A stretch of DNA of 64,000 bases from an uncultured Eubacteriales bacterium (GTDB lineage Bacteria; Bacillota; Clostridia; Oscillospirales; Butyricicoccaceae): the NCBI GenBank assembly GCA_910579575.1, contig CAJTUM010000002.1, forward strand, positions 1 through 64,000, in the 5' to 3' direction. Positions 1 to 8,676 of this stretch are shown here, piece after piece. The notes beneath the pieces are model-generated. The model was not told where the DNA came from. It worked only from the letters and a program-made list of their open reading frames with translations, and ran no database searches. The position numbers and the translations under genes were made by a program. The number at the start of each line of letters is the position of its first letter. Position 1 is the first letter of the stretch.

Positions 1-45
1 TTTTCCCCTTCAGAACCTCGCTCCCCGTCCCCGGACAGCTTGTTT

Positions 46-74
46 ATTATATCTCCCCTCCCCCCTTTTGTCAA
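46..74 (-). promoter_or_regulatory. Sigma-A promoter for a leftward gene outside the window
   Basis: On the minus strand TTGACA (74-69) and TATAAT (51-46) are separated by exactly 17 bases, a full consensus match. It lies just beyond the rpsU terminator, so it should drive the next leftward gene, whose coding part is outside the window. Confidence 0.75.
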
Positions 75-142
75 TACCCTTTTTCCCTCTTTTACGTCTT
101 TTTTCTAAAAAATCTTCAAAAATCCTCTCATGCAAATGAAAA

Positions 143-166
143 CCCCCTCCGATCAATCGGAGGGGG
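143..166 (-). terminator. Intrinsic terminator after rpsU
   Basis: An 11-bp perfect stem (143-153 with 156-166) closes on a 2-base loop. On the minus strand it is followed by TTTTCATTT. It sits 14 bases after the rpsU stop codon. Confidence 0.85.
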
Positions 167-179
167 CGAGATTTCGCTT

Positions 180-362
180 TTACCGATAAGACTTTTTCTT
201 AGCGCGCGCAGCTTCAGATTTCTTACGGCGCTTGACGCTGGGGCTTTCATAGTGTTCTCTCTTACGGAGCTCGGAAAGCACGCCCGACTTGGCGCAAGAA
301 CGCTTAAAGCGTCTCAACGCGCTGTCCAAAGATTCATTATCTTTCACGCGGATCTCTGACAT
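180..362 (-). CDS. rpsU: 30S ribosomal protein S21
   Basis: A 60-residue, very basic protein with the S21 pattern: N-terminal SEIRVKDNESLDSALRRFKR, a central KREHYE segment and a lysine/arginine-rich tail. S21 belongs to the small subunit near the mRNA exit and takes part in initiation. The ATG follows GGGGGGAGGG. The gene has its own consensus promoter and terminator, so it is transcribed separately from the leuS operon upstream. Length is normal for Firmicutes. Confidence 0.97.
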   Translation of the reverse strand: MSEIRVKDNESLDSALRRFKRSCAKSGVLSELRKREHYESPSVKRRKKSEAARAKKKSYR

Positions 363-420
363 TTCATTCCCTCCCCCCGTGTTGTAACCAATCGCTACAG
401 GTATATTGAAACACTCCTAT

Positions 421-449
421 ATTATACGCATCTACAGGAGGTTTGTCAA
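421..449 (-). promoter_or_regulatory. Promoter of rpsU
   Basis: TTGACA (449-444) and TATAAT (426-421) with a 17-base spacer on the minus strand, squeezed between the leuS stop and rpsU. The expected start is near 414, giving a leader of about 50 bases. Confidence 0.9.
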
Positions 450-456
450 CTGCAAA

Positions 457-2871
457 TCAAGCGGGTTTTACAACAATATTGACAATTCGCCCGGGAATGA
501 CGATTGTTTTCACAATCTGCATCCCCTCCAAGGCCGCGGCAGTCTTGGGGTCGGCCAAGGATTTCTCCAGAATCTGTTCCTTACTGTCGTCGGCCCCTAC
601 CGCAATGACGGATTTCACTTTGCCGTTTATCTGTACGCCGATCTCGACGGTTGCATCCACGGTTTTGGCCTGGTCGTATTGGGGCCAAGCGGCTCGAGCC
701 AGCATAACGTCGCCGCCCATACGCTGGTTCAGCTCCTCGCAAATATGAGGCGCAAAGGGGCAAAGCAGCGTGATAAACGTCTGGTATTCCACCCGATTAA
801 CGCCGTTGTCTCCAAATGTATTCAGCAAACTCATCAGCGCCGCGATAGCAGTATTGAATTTCAGGCTCTCGATGTCTTCCGTCACCTTTTTAATCGTCTT
901 GTGTATCGCGCCTTCATTCTTTTCCGAATAAGCCTCGCCAGGCTGCACATGGTCATAAAGGGCCCATACCCGATCCAGAAACCGACGGCAGCCCTTGACT
1001 GCGTTCTGAGACCAAGGAGCGGCTTTTTCAAAATCCCCCAAAAACATCTCATAAAGGCGCATGGTATCCGCGCCAAAATCTCGGACGATATCGTCTGGAT
1101 TGACGACGTTGCCCCGGCTCTTGGACATTTTTTCGCCATCTTCGCCCAAAATCATGCCATGGCTGGTCCTTTTTTGATAAGGCTCAGGTGTGGAAACCGC
1201 GCCGATATCATAGAGGAACTTATGCCAAAAGCGAGAATAGAGCAAGTGCAGGGTGGTATGCTCCATACCGCCGTTGTACCAATCCACCGGCATCCAATAT
1301 TCCAGCGCCTCCTTGGAAGCCAAAGCCTGGTCGTTATCCGGGTCGCAATAGCGCAGGAAATACCAGCTGGAGCCGGCCCATTGGGGCATAGTGTCCGTCT
1401 CCCGTTTGGCGGGGCCGCCGCAATGAGGGCAGGTCGTATTCACCCAATCGGTTATTTTCGAGAGGGGGGATTCGCCGTCGTCGGTGGGCTCATAGGAATC
1501 CACCTCGGGCAGGCGCAGAGGCAGCTGATCCTCCGGCACAGGCTCCCAGCCGCATTTTTCGCAATAAACCAGAGGAATCGGTTCGCCCCAATAACGTTGG
1601 CGGGAAAACACCCAATCTCGCAGCTTGAAGTTGATCTTTCGATGTCCAGCGCCCTTTTCCTCCAGCCAGTCGGCGACGGCCTCTTTGGCGTCTTTCACCG
1701 TCATGCCGTTGAATTGCTCAGAGTTTACAATCAAATCGCTGTCTGAGGTTTCATAAACCGCCTGCTGTACGTCGCCGCCTTGGGCGGTTGCGATAATCTC
1801 CAACCCAAACTTTTTGGCGAAAGCCCAGTCGCGGCCGTCATGCGCAGGCACGCCCATCACGGCGCCGGTGCCATAGGTGGCCAACACATAGTCGGAGATA
1901 AAAATGGGAATCTGCCGGCCGTTGACCGGGCTGATTGCCTGGACGCCCTTCAGCTCCACGCCGGTCTTTTCCCGATTGGCCGCCAGCTCTGTGCGCTCAA
2001 AATCGCTCTTCTTGGCGGCTTCCTTTACATAAGCGTCCACCTCGTCCCAGTTGGTCAGCCGCTCTTTCCACTCTTGCACAAAGCGGTGCTCAGGGGAAAT
2101 AACCATATAGGTGGCGCCGAAGATTGTATCAGGCCGGGTGGTGAACACCACAATATCATCCCCTGCAGTGGATTGGAACGCCACTTCTGCGCCAACGCTG
2201 CGGCCAATCCAGTTGCGCTGCTGGGTTTTGACTCGTTCAATATAATCCACCTGATCCAAATCATCCAACAAGCGCTGGGCGTATTCGGTGATTTTCAGCA
2301 TCCATTGGCTTTTCTCTTTGCGGATCACCGAGCTGCCGCAGCGCTCGCACACGCCGTTGACCACCTCTTCGTTGGCCAACACGCATTTGCAGGAAGTACA
2401 CCAGTTGACGGGCATGGCGGTTTTATAGGCCAGACCCTTTTCAAATAGCTTCAGAAAAATCCACTGGGTCCATTTATAATAAGCAGAGTCGGTAGTGTTC
2501 ACCTCTCGGGACCAATCGAAAGAAAGCCCCAAGGCCCGCAGCTGGCTCTTAAAGCGCGCGATATTTTGTTTTGTCACCTCTTCTGGGTGGACATGGTTTT
2601 TGATGGCATAATTCTCGGTGGGCAGACCAAAGGCGTCCCAGCCCATGGGGAACAAAACGTTATAGCCTTCCATCCGCCGTTTCCGAGCCACGATATCCAT
2701 GGCGGTATAGGGCCTGGGATGGCCCACGTGCAGTCCCTGGCCCGAAGGGTAAGGAAATTCCACCAAAGCGTAATACTTCGGCTTGTCGTATTTGTTTTCC
2801 GCCCGGAACACCTGGGCCTGTTCCCAGTTATCCTGCCATTTTTGTTCAATGGCTTTGTGCTCGTATTTCAT
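457..2871 (-). CDS. leuS: Leucyl-tRNA synthetase
   Basis: This class I synthetase charges tRNA-Leu. The HIGH-type motif is HVGH at residues 48-51 and KMSKS is at 581-585. The editing domain shows TTRPDTIFGATY near 244-255. Cysteine pairs at 158-178 and 437-484 look like zinc ribbons. At 804 residues it has full family length. The ATG follows GAGGGATAAAT. It is the last gene of the smc-to-leuS operon, 2 bases after rsfS, with no T-box leader visible. Confidence 0.98.
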   Translation of the reverse strand: MKYEHKAIEQKWQDNWEQAQVFRAENKYDKPKYYALVEFPYPSGQGLHVGHPRPYTAMDIVARKRRMEGYNVLFPMGWDAFGLPTENYAIKNHVHPEEVTKQNIARFKSQLRALGLSFDWSREVNTTDSAYYKWTQWIFLKLFEKGLAYKTAMPVNWCTSCKCVLANEEVVNGVCERCGSSVIRKEKSQWMLKITEYAQRLLDDLDQVDYIERVKTQQRNWIGRSVGAEVAFQSTAGDDIVVFTTRPDTIFGATYMVISPEHRFVQEWKERLTNWDEVDAYVKEAAKKSDFERTELAANREKTGVELKGVQAISPVNGRQIPIFISDYVLATYGTGAVMGVPAHDGRDWAFAKKFGLEIIATAQGGDVQQAVYETSDSDLIVNSEQFNGMTVKDAKEAVADWLEEKGAGHRKINFKLRDWVFSRQRYWGEPIPLVYCEKCGWEPVPEDQLPLRLPEVDSYEPTDDGESPLSKITDWVNTTCPHCGGPAKRETDTMPQWAGSSWYFLRYCDPDNDQALASKEALEYWMPVDWYNGGMEHTTLHLLYSRFWHKFLYDIGAVSTPEPYQKRTSHGMILGEDGEKMSKSRGNVVNPDDIVRDFGADTMRLYEMFLGDFEKAAPWSQNAVKGCRRFLDRVWALYDHVQPGEAYSEKNEGAIHKTIKKVTEDIESLKFNTAIAALMSLLNTFGDNGVNRVEYQTFITLLCPFAPHICEELNQRMGGDVMLARAAWPQYDQAKTVDATVEIGVQINGKVKSVIAVGADDSKEQILEKSLADPKTAAALEGMQIVKTIVIPGRIVNIVVKPA

Positions 2872-2873
2872 AT

Positions 2874-3242
2874 TTATCCCTCTTCCTTTTTCAACAGATA
2901 GGGCTCAATATCCACCTTCTGCCCATCGGACCAAAGTCGCTCAATGGCGTAAAGCTCCCGGGCCTCCTCCAGGAAGATATGGACCACCACGCTGGAATAA
3001 TCCATCAAAATCCAGTTGGACGTCACCCCTTCGATATGATGCGGGGTGATTTCATGCTCTTTTTTCAGCTTCATTTCAATTTCTTCGCTGAGGGCGCGGA
3101 TATGGGGGGTAGAGCCGCCCGTCATCACCACAAAATAATCGGTGAGGGTGGTCTGCTCATAGACCCGCATGGCCATGATATCTCGGGCCTTCTTGGCGTC
3201 CGCCGTCCGCACAATTGCTTCCAGCAACGTTTCTGGCGTCAT
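2874..3242 (-). CDS. rsfS: Ribosome silencing factor RsfS
   Basis: A 122-residue RsfS/YbeB/Iojap protein. The family binds L14 on the large subunit and blocks subunit joining under starvation. Typical features are the N-terminal TLLEAIVRTADAKKARDI helix, the VVMTGGSTPHIRALSEEIE segment and DYSSVVVHIFLEEARELYAIE near the end. The start follows AAAGGAGCGACAGC. Its position next to NadD-YqeK and leuS is conserved in many Firmicutes. Confidence 0.95.
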   Translation of the reverse strand: MTPETLLEAIVRTADAKKARDIMAMRVYEQTTLTDYFVVMTGGSTPHIRALSEEIEMKLKKEHEITPHHIEGVTSNWILMDYSSVVVHIFLEEARELYAIERLWSDGQKVDIEPYLLKKEEG

Positions 3243-3290
3243 GCTGTCGCTCCTTTCACTTGGCTTGTTTCTCGTTTCTCCGTTTTTTCT

Positions 3291-4832
3291 TTAAGGCTGG
3301 GGCTCTGGTTGGGGCTCCGGCTCCGGCTCCGGAGTCTGCTGGGGTTCCGGCGGATTTTCTGGGGCGGACTCTGCGGGAGCCTCTTGGTTGTCCCCGTCCT
3401 CTGGCGGAGCTTCTATAGAGCCCGAATTATCCGGGATATCCGACGTATCCGGCGGATCGGAATTTTCCGGGTCGTCGGCGCTTGGCTGATTGGGATCGCC
3501 GTCTTCTGGCTGCTGAGTTCCCGGGGCCTGGCTGCCGCCATTATTGTTGTTATTATTGCTGGAGCCGCTTTCCGGGCGAGAACTATTGTTGGAGGAAGAG
3601 CCGCCGGACTCGTTCTCCTTCTCGTCGTCGTCAATGTCTGGCGGAACGTCGTCCTTCCCTTCCGGGTCCTTGTTGTGGCTGCTGCCAGAGCTCGCCGGCG
3701 CTTTTGACGAATACCGGCTGACGTCAATAAGATTCAATTTGGTCACTTCGTCCTGATAAGGGTTGAGCAGCTCGTTGACCATCTCCAGAATATTCTCCCG
3801 CTCAGGCACAAAATAAGACTGCATATGGCCGTAATCCGGCTCATAGAGGTAAGCTGCGTGGCCCGGCAGAGTGGTCATCTGAATGTTGCTATAATTCATG
3901 TTCAGCGCCTTCATGCCAAACCAAGTCAGCTCGCTGAGGCTCAAATTGGTTTCTGTATTGCGGATCACCGCCGAAGCCAAATCCCCCACCTTAATGAGGT
4001 TGGAAGGGCTGAGCAGCTTTTTGGCGATGGTTTGCAAAAATTCCTGCTGCATTTTAATGCGGCCGATATCTCCCTCGGCGTAACCGCCTTTCACTCCTGG
4101 GTTGTTCTGGCGGAACCGCACCAGCTGAATGGCCTTTTCGCCGTCCAGATGCTGCATCCCAGGCTCCAAAAAGATATGCAAATCTTGGGTGGGGTCGTCC
4201 CACACCATGTAGGTGGGCACATTGAAATCCACGCCGCCAATCAAATCAATCAGCTCTTCAAAGCCCTCGAAGCTGACCACCACATATCGGTCGATGGGAA
4301 TGCCCAGCAGCATTTCCAGCTCTCGCTCCAGCTGTTCGGGGCCGCCGCCGAAACCGCTGTTGATTTTTTTGATTTTCCGCTTGACGTTGGACATCGTGTC
4401 CCGCGGGATATTGACCATATTCACCTGCTGAGCCTTCACATCGTAAGAAGCTACGATGATCGTGTCCGTCCGGGTCCCGTCGTTGTCCGTGCCGCACAAC
4501 ATGAAGGTAAAATAGTCCTTTTTGCGCTCCTGGTCCCCCTCTTCAATAAAGGGCTCCACCAGGTCGGCAAAAGGGTCTTCCTCCTGGTCGTCGTCTTTTT
4601 TTCCGTCAATCTGAGTCTTGTTCGTCTTTTTCTCCGCCGTCACGTCCGGCGGTTTGGCATACAGTTGGATAAAACCATAGACGCCCAGCAAAAGGCCCAG
4701 CAGCACGCCTACAATAATCAAGGCGACCTGCCATCCTTTTCTCTTTTTCTTTCTGCCAGTCGGCTTTCCGCCGGGTTCTGTCTTCAAGCCGGTTGGCCGT
4801 GAACCGCTTTTTTTCCCGCCAAATATTTTCAT
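3291..4832 (-). CDS. LytR-CpsA-Psr (LCP) family cell-wall ligase
   Basis: A 513-residue membrane-anchored protein: basic cytoplasmic N-terminus, one membrane helix near residues 33-56, then an extracellular LCP domain. The domain contains LCGTDNDGTRTDTIIVASYD, NIPRDT, and later RYVVVSFEGFEELIDLIGGV and ALQLVRFRQ-like sequence. LCP enzymes move undecaprenyl-linked polymers onto peptidoglycan. The last 130 or so residues are low complexity, rich in Asn, Ser, Glu and Pro, and end in a PEPEP/QPEPQP repeat, probably spanning the wall. The ATG at 4832 overlaps the upstream stop as ATGA, so I prefer it to the longer frame. Confidence 0.93.
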   Translation of the reverse strand: MKIFGGKKSGSRPTGLKTEPGGKPTGRKKKRKGWQVALIIVGVLLGLLLGVYGFIQLYAKPPDVTAEKKTNKTQIDGKKDDDQEEDPFADLVEPFIEEGDQERKKDYFTFMLCGTDNDGTRTDTIIVASYDVKAQQVNMVNIPRDTMSNVKRKIKKINSGFGGGPEQLERELEMLLGIPIDRYVVVSFEGFEELIDLIGGVDFNVPTYMVWDDPTQDLHIFLEPGMQHLDGEKAIQLVRFRQNNPGVKGGYAEGDIGRIKMQQEFLQTIAKKLLSPSNLIKVGDLASAVIRNTETNLSLSELTWFGMKALNMNYSNIQMTTLPGHAAYLYEPDYGHMQSYFVPERENILEMVNELLNPYQDEVTKLNLIDVSRYSSKAPASSGSSHNKDPEGKDDVPPDIDDDEKENESGGSSSNNSSRPESGSSNNNNNNGGSQAPGTQQPEDGDPNQPSADDPENSDPPDTSDIPDNSGSIEAPPEDGDNQEAPAESAPENPPEPQQTPEPEPEPQPEPQP

Positions 4833-6010
4833 GATCCAGTCTCTTTCTTCGCTAAGAAATCCTCCAGGGCCTGCTGGGTCCGCCAATAAGGCCGCCCGCC
4901 CTTGCTTTGGATATGTTCAATGGATTGTCGCAAGCTGAAAATCATAGCCTGATCCAAGTCTTTCTTGCAAAGCCGACGCAGCTTTTCCACGCCGGGATAA
5001 TCCCGGCCGGGTTCAATGCAGTCGGCTAAGTAGACGATCTTGTCCAATCGGGTCATGTCCGGCGCGCCGGTGGTGTGATAGGCGATGGCTTGGGCCGCTT
5101 CTTTGCTGACGCCAAATTCCTGCCGCGCCAGAGCCGCCGCCGTATCTGCGTGCAACAGAGCCTTGCCGTTTTCGCCATAATCCGTAATTATACCGTATCG
5201 GCCGCACAATTTCAACTGCTCCTCGTAATCCAGCGCTTTGGTCAGGTCGTGGAGCAGAGCCGCCGTCCGAGCCTGGTAGACGTCTTCGCCAAAGCGCTCC
5301 GCCAGGCAAGCGGCGGTCTTTTCCACCCCCAACGTATGGCGGTACCGCTTTTCGCTCATCCGAGCCCGAGCTTCTCGCCGCAGCCGCTCCAAGGGGTCGG
5401 TCTGATAAAGGCCCTGCCTCTGAATGTATTCCGCCACCTCCGGCGCCAGCTCTTCCCGCCATTTTCCTTTCAATAGATTACTTCGCACCTGCGTGGAGCT
5501 GAGCACGGTTACCGGGCAATCCACAATTTTCGAGCAAACCCCCAGCTCTCGTTTCAAAAATTTCGCCTGCCGCTCCAGCTGACGGCGGCTGTCGGGCAAA
5601 CGGGCCGCCACGGCCAGCCTGCATTGCCGGGCAATCTGCTCCGGCTCCCGCCATTTGTGAAAGCTCAAAAACATATCGGCGCCCATAATCAGCCAAAACT
5701 CCGCTTCTGGATAGAGCTGGCGCAGGCGATCCACCGTATCCCGCGTATAACTGGGCCCGGGCCGTTCCAGCTCCAACCCGCAAACTTGAGCCTTGGGAAT
5801 GCGCCTGGCCATCAAGCGAGCCATTTCCGCTCGCTGAACCCCTTGCGCGCTGCCTGGAGGCAGCTGCTTATGGGGCGGCTGAGCTGTGGGAATCAGCAGC
5901 AGCTTATCCAGCTTTAAGGCTTCCACGCAAGCCTTGGCCAGCCGCTCATGGCCCATGTGAGGCGGGTTGAAGGTCCCGCCATACAGACCGATCCGCTCTG
6001 TTTCATTCAA
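4829..6010 (-). CDS. nadD: NadD-YqeK fusion: nicotinate-nucleotide adenylyltransferase plus HD-domain Ap4A hydrolase
   Basis: A 393-residue two-domain protein. Residues 1 to about 205 are NadD, which makes nicotinate adenine dinucleotide: GLYGGTFNPPHMGH at the start and the SSTQVRS motif near the domain end. Residues 215-390 are a YqeK-type HD domain (YRHTLGVEKTAA, AALLHDLTKAL, AYHTTGA, DKIVYLADCIEPGR), a family that hydrolyses diadenosine tetraphosphate. In many bacteria these are adjacent separate genes. The apparent start is TTG at 6010, with GGTGATC 5 bases upstream and an 8-base overlap with yhbY. Confidence 0.93.
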   Translation of the reverse strand: MNETERIGLYGGTFNPPHMGHERLAKACVEALKLDKLLLIPTAQPPHKQLPPGSAQGVQRAEMARLMARRIPKAQVCGLELERPGPSYTRDTVDRLRQLYPEAEFWLIMGADMFLSFHKWREPEQIARQCRLAVAARLPDSRRQLERQAKFLKRELGVCSKIVDCPVTVLSSTQVRSNLLKGKWREELAPEVAEYIQRQGLYQTDPLERLRREARARMSEKRYRHTLGVEKTAACLAERFGEDVYQARTAALLHDLTKALDYEEQLKLCGRYGIITDYGENGKALLHADTAAALARQEFGVSKEAAQAIAYHTTGAPDMTRLDKIVYLADCIEPGRDYPGVEKLRRLCKKDLDQAMIFSLRQSIEHIQSKGGRPYWRTQQALEDFLAKKETGS

Positions 6011-6293
6011 GGGCGATCACCGGATTTTCTTCATTGCGCTTATAAAGCACAAACCGGGAGCCGATGCACTGCACCGGCTGGGCTTCGATGGCCTGCGACA
6101 GGATATCGCAAGCCTCCCGGGCGGTGAGCAGGGCGCTCTCCAGCACCCGCACCTTAATCAGCTCTTTATTGGATATCGCCTGCCGCGCCTGAAGGACGAC
6201 GCTTTCCGTCACGCCGCCCTTGCCAATCTGCATGACGGTATCTATGCCGTTGGCCAAGGCCCGCAAGCTCGCTCTTTGTTTGGATGTGAGCAT
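6003..6293 (-). CDS. yhbY: YhbY family RNA-binding protein (CRM domain)
   Basis: A 96-residue CRM-domain protein that associates with pre-50S ribosomes in other bacteria. It starts LTSKQRASLRALANGID and carries the diagnostic loop QIGKGGVTESVV, then ELIKVRVLE and a QCIGSRFVLYKR end. I chose the ATG at 6293, which aligns with the family start and has AAGGAG 12 bases upstream. An ATG at 6323 after GGAAG is an alternative giving a 106-residue form. It lies between rdgB and nadD-yqeK. Confidence 0.93.
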   Translation of the reverse strand: MLTSKQRASLRALANGIDTVMQIGKGGVTESVVLQARQAISNKELIKVRVLESALLTAREACDILSQAIEAQPVQCIGSRFVLYKRNEENPVIALE

Positions 6294-6382
6294 ATCTTTC
6301 CGATTCTCCTTATTATTCTCCATTGTTCTTCCGTCCATTCGCCGCCGCAGCGTTCCGTCGGCTATTTTGGCGGCGAAAACGC

Positions 6383-6994
6383 CTATTTTCCCGCCGTTTT
6401 TATCTGCTCCGCCAAGCCGGCAACGCATTGTTCCATCGCTCGGGCTCGGTGGGATATTTTGTTTTTCAGCTGCTGGCTCATCTCGGCAAAGGTCTGGCCG
6501 TATTCGGGCAGATAAAAAATGGGGTCATAGCCGAATCCCCCTTGTCCCCGCGGCGCCTGCAGCAGGACGCCGGGGCATTCCCCCCGCCAGACCGCCGTCC
6601 GCCCGTCCGGCCAGGCGCAGGCTACTGCTGAAACAAACTTTGCCCCTCGTTTTTCCTCCGGGATATTCTCCATGTTTTTCAGCAAAAACGCAAGTCGGTC
6701 CCAATCCGTCCCCGGGCAATACCGAGCGGAGTGGACGCCCGGCGCGCCGCCCAAGGCCTCTACAGCCAAACCGGAATCGTCGGCCAGCGCAGGCAGTCCC
6801 CCAGCCTGACAGACGGCCTTCGCCTTAATCAAGGCGTTTTCTTCAAAGGTCGCGCCGGTTTCCTCTGGCTGGACGTCAATCCCCGCCTGGGCCATGGAAA
6901 TCACTTGGATTCCCAAACCGGCCAAAATATCCCCCATCTCCTTTTGTTTTTTGGGGTTGTTGGAGGCCAAGAGAAAGGAGATCTGCTCTTTCAT
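6383..6994 (-). CDS. rdgB: XTP/dITP diphosphatase (RdgB/HAM1 family)
   Basis: A 203-residue house-cleaning nucleotide pyrophosphatase that removes deaminated purine triphosphates. Motifs are LLASNNPKKQKEM at the start (family SxNxxK), TFEENALIKA, ALADDSGLAVEALGGAPGVHSARY and GFGYDPIFYLPEYG. Length is typical. Its start overlaps the end of rph by 4 bases (ATGA), indicating translational coupling. Confidence 0.97.
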   Translation of the reverse strand: MKEQISFLLASNNPKKQKEMGDILAGLGIQVISMAQAGIDVQPEETGATFEENALIKAKAVCQAGGLPALADDSGLAVEALGGAPGVHSARYCPGTDWDRLAFLLKNMENIPEEKRGAKFVSAVACAWPDGRTAVWRGECPGVLLQAPRGQGGFGYDPIFYLPEYGQTFAEMSQQLKNKISHRARAMEQCVAGLAEQIKTAGK

Positions 6995-7719
6995 CCCAGC
7001 AGCCCTCCCAACGTCTGTTTTTGTATCTCAATCAACCGCCGAATCGCCGGCTCCGCCAAGGCGTACAGCGCGTCCAGCTCCGCCTTGGCAAAAGGCCGGC
7101 CCTCCCCGGTACCCTGCGCCTCTATGACGCGGCTCTGGTCGTCCATCACAAAGTTGAAATCCACCTGGGCGGCGCTGTCTTCGGCGTAACACAGGTCCAG
7201 CAGAGGCCGGCCCTCCACAATGCCGCAGCTGACGGCGGCCACGCAGCCGGTCAAAGGCAGCTTATCAAAAATTCCCTGGCGGCGCAGCTGATCCAACGCC
7301 AGAGCCAAGGCCGCAAATCCCCCCGTGATGGAGGCGCAGCGGGTGCCGCCGTCGGCCTGAATCACGTCGCAGTCCACTGTAATCGTCCGCTCTCCCAGAG
7401 CCTTCATATCCACAGCGGCCCGCAGCGCTCTGCCGATCAGCCGCTGAATCTCAGCGCTTCGGCCGTTCAACTTGAGCTTAGAGATATCCCGCCGGCTCCG
7501 GGCGTTCGTAGCCCGGGGCAGCATAGCGTATTCCGCCGTCACCCAGCCTTTTCCGCTTCCTTTGCGGAAGGGCGGAACTTCTTCCTCCACAGTGGCGTTG
7601 CAGATCACTTTGGTATCGCCGCAGCAAATCAGCGCAGAGCCCTCGGGGTATTTGATAAAGCCAGGCGTAATTTCAATGGGGCGCAGCTGGTCCGGCTGTC
7701 TGCCGTCCTGTCGTTTCAT
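6991..7719 (-). CDS. rph: Ribonuclease PH
   Basis: A 242-residue phosphorolytic 3'-5' exoribonuclease that trims tRNA 3' ends. Family signatures are RPIEITPGFIKYPEGSALI, the WVTAEYAMLPRAT segment, GRSAEIQRLIGRALRAAVD and DCDVIQADGGTRCASITG. The start is preceded by AAAGGAGGCCC. It sits 45 bases downstream of ftsY and is followed by rdgB, a common pairing. Confidence 0.97.
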   Translation of the reverse strand: MKRQDGRQPDQLRPIEITPGFIKYPEGSALICCGDTKVICNATVEEEVPPFRKGSGKGWVTAEYAMLPRATNARSRRDISKLKLNGRSAEIQRLIGRALRAAVDMKALGERTITVDCDVIQADGGTRCASITGGFAALALALDQLRRQGIFDKLPLTGCVAAVSCGIVEGRPLLDLCYAEDSAAQVDFNFVMDDQSRVIEAQGTGEGRPFAKAELDALYALAEPAIRRLIEIQKQTLGGLLG

Positions 7720-7764
7720 AAGGGCCTCCTTTTTATATTGACGCTTTTTCTGGTATTTTGGTTG

Positions 7765-8673
7765 TTACGATTCAAAAAAAGCCTGCACAAACTGAGCTGG
7801 ATCAAATTCCAACAGATCGTCGGCCGTCTCGCCCACGCCGATGAATTTGATGGGCGTCCCCAGCCGGGCGGAAACGTTGATAGCCACGCCGCCCTTGGCA
7901 GTGCCGTCCAGCTTCGTGATCACCAGACCGGTCAAATCCGCCGCCTGGTTAAATTGCTCTGCCTGAACCAAAGCGTTTTGGCCGGTGACGGCGTCCAGCA
8001 CCAGCAAGGTTTCCCGGCTGGCCCCAGGCAGCTCCCGCTGAATCACCCGGTCAATTTTGGCCAGCTCGTTCATCAGATTGGTCTTGTTGTGCAGCCGGCC
8101 CGCCGTGTCGCAAATCACCACGTCAGTCCCCCGGGCCTTGGCGGCAGTCAGCGCGTCAAAAATCACGGCGGCAGGGTCCGCCCCTTCGCTGTGGCGCACA
8201 ATGTCCGCCCCGCAGCGGTCGGCCCACACCGTCAACTGGTCGGCCGCGGCGGCCCGGAAGGTGTCCGCCGCCGCGAACAACACTTTTTTGCCCTGGGCCG
8301 TCAGCTTCTGACCCAGCTTTCCAATGGTGGTGGTTTTTCCCACGCCGTTGACGCCGATGACCAAAATCACCGAAGGCTTGGTATCCAGCTTCAGTCCGTC
8401 GTTGGGCGCCATCTTGCCGGCAAGGATCTGGCAAAGCGCTTCGGTAAGCTGCTCTTTGGTTTCAATGTTCTGCCGCTTGGCCAGACTGCGCAGCTCCTCA
8501 ATGGTTTCCGACGCCGTTTGAGCGCCGATATCCGCCAAAATCAAGGCGTCTTCCAGCTCCTCCAGCAGCTCTTCGTCCACCTGGCGGAAAACCGCCAATA
8601 CCGAATCAAAGGTCTCGCCGATGTTTTCCTTTGTCTTTTTCAGCCCATTGCGTATTTTATCAAAAAAACCCAT
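7765..8673 (-). CDS. ftsY: Signal recognition particle receptor FtsY
   Basis: A 302-residue SRP-GTPase that docks the SRP-ribosome complex at the membrane. The NG domain is complete: helical N domain at residues 1-90, P-loop GVNGVGKT at 107-114, CDTAGRLHNK in the middle and a TKLDGTAKGG motif near the end. There is only a very short N-terminal extension instead of the long acidic A domain seen in enterics. It begins 3 bases after smc. Confidence 0.97.
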   Translation of the reverse strand: MGFFDKIRNGLKKTKENIGETFDSVLAVFRQVDEELLEELEDALILADIGAQTASETIEELRSLAKRQNIETKEQLTEALCQILAGKMAPNDGLKLDTKPSVILVIGVNGVGKTTTIGKLGQKLTAQGKKVLFAAADTFRAAAADQLTVWADRCGADIVRHSEGADPAAVIFDALTAAKARGTDVVICDTAGRLHNKTNLMNELAKIDRVIQRELPGASRETLLVLDAVTGQNALVQAEQFNQAADLTGLVITKLDGTAKGGVAINVSARLGTPIKFIGVGETADDLLEFDPAQFVQAFFES

Positions 8674-8676
8674 ATC

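Noticed and set aside
406..1746. Long plus-strand frame opposite leuS
   Set aside because: Antisense shadow of a full-length leucyl-tRNA synthetase; no promoter or ribosome site. The same applies to other long frames opposite smc, ftsY, rph, ygiQ and rnjA.
457..3242. T-box riboswitch controlling leuS
   Set aside because: leuS starts 2 bases after rsfS with no leader; no T-box core sequence was found.
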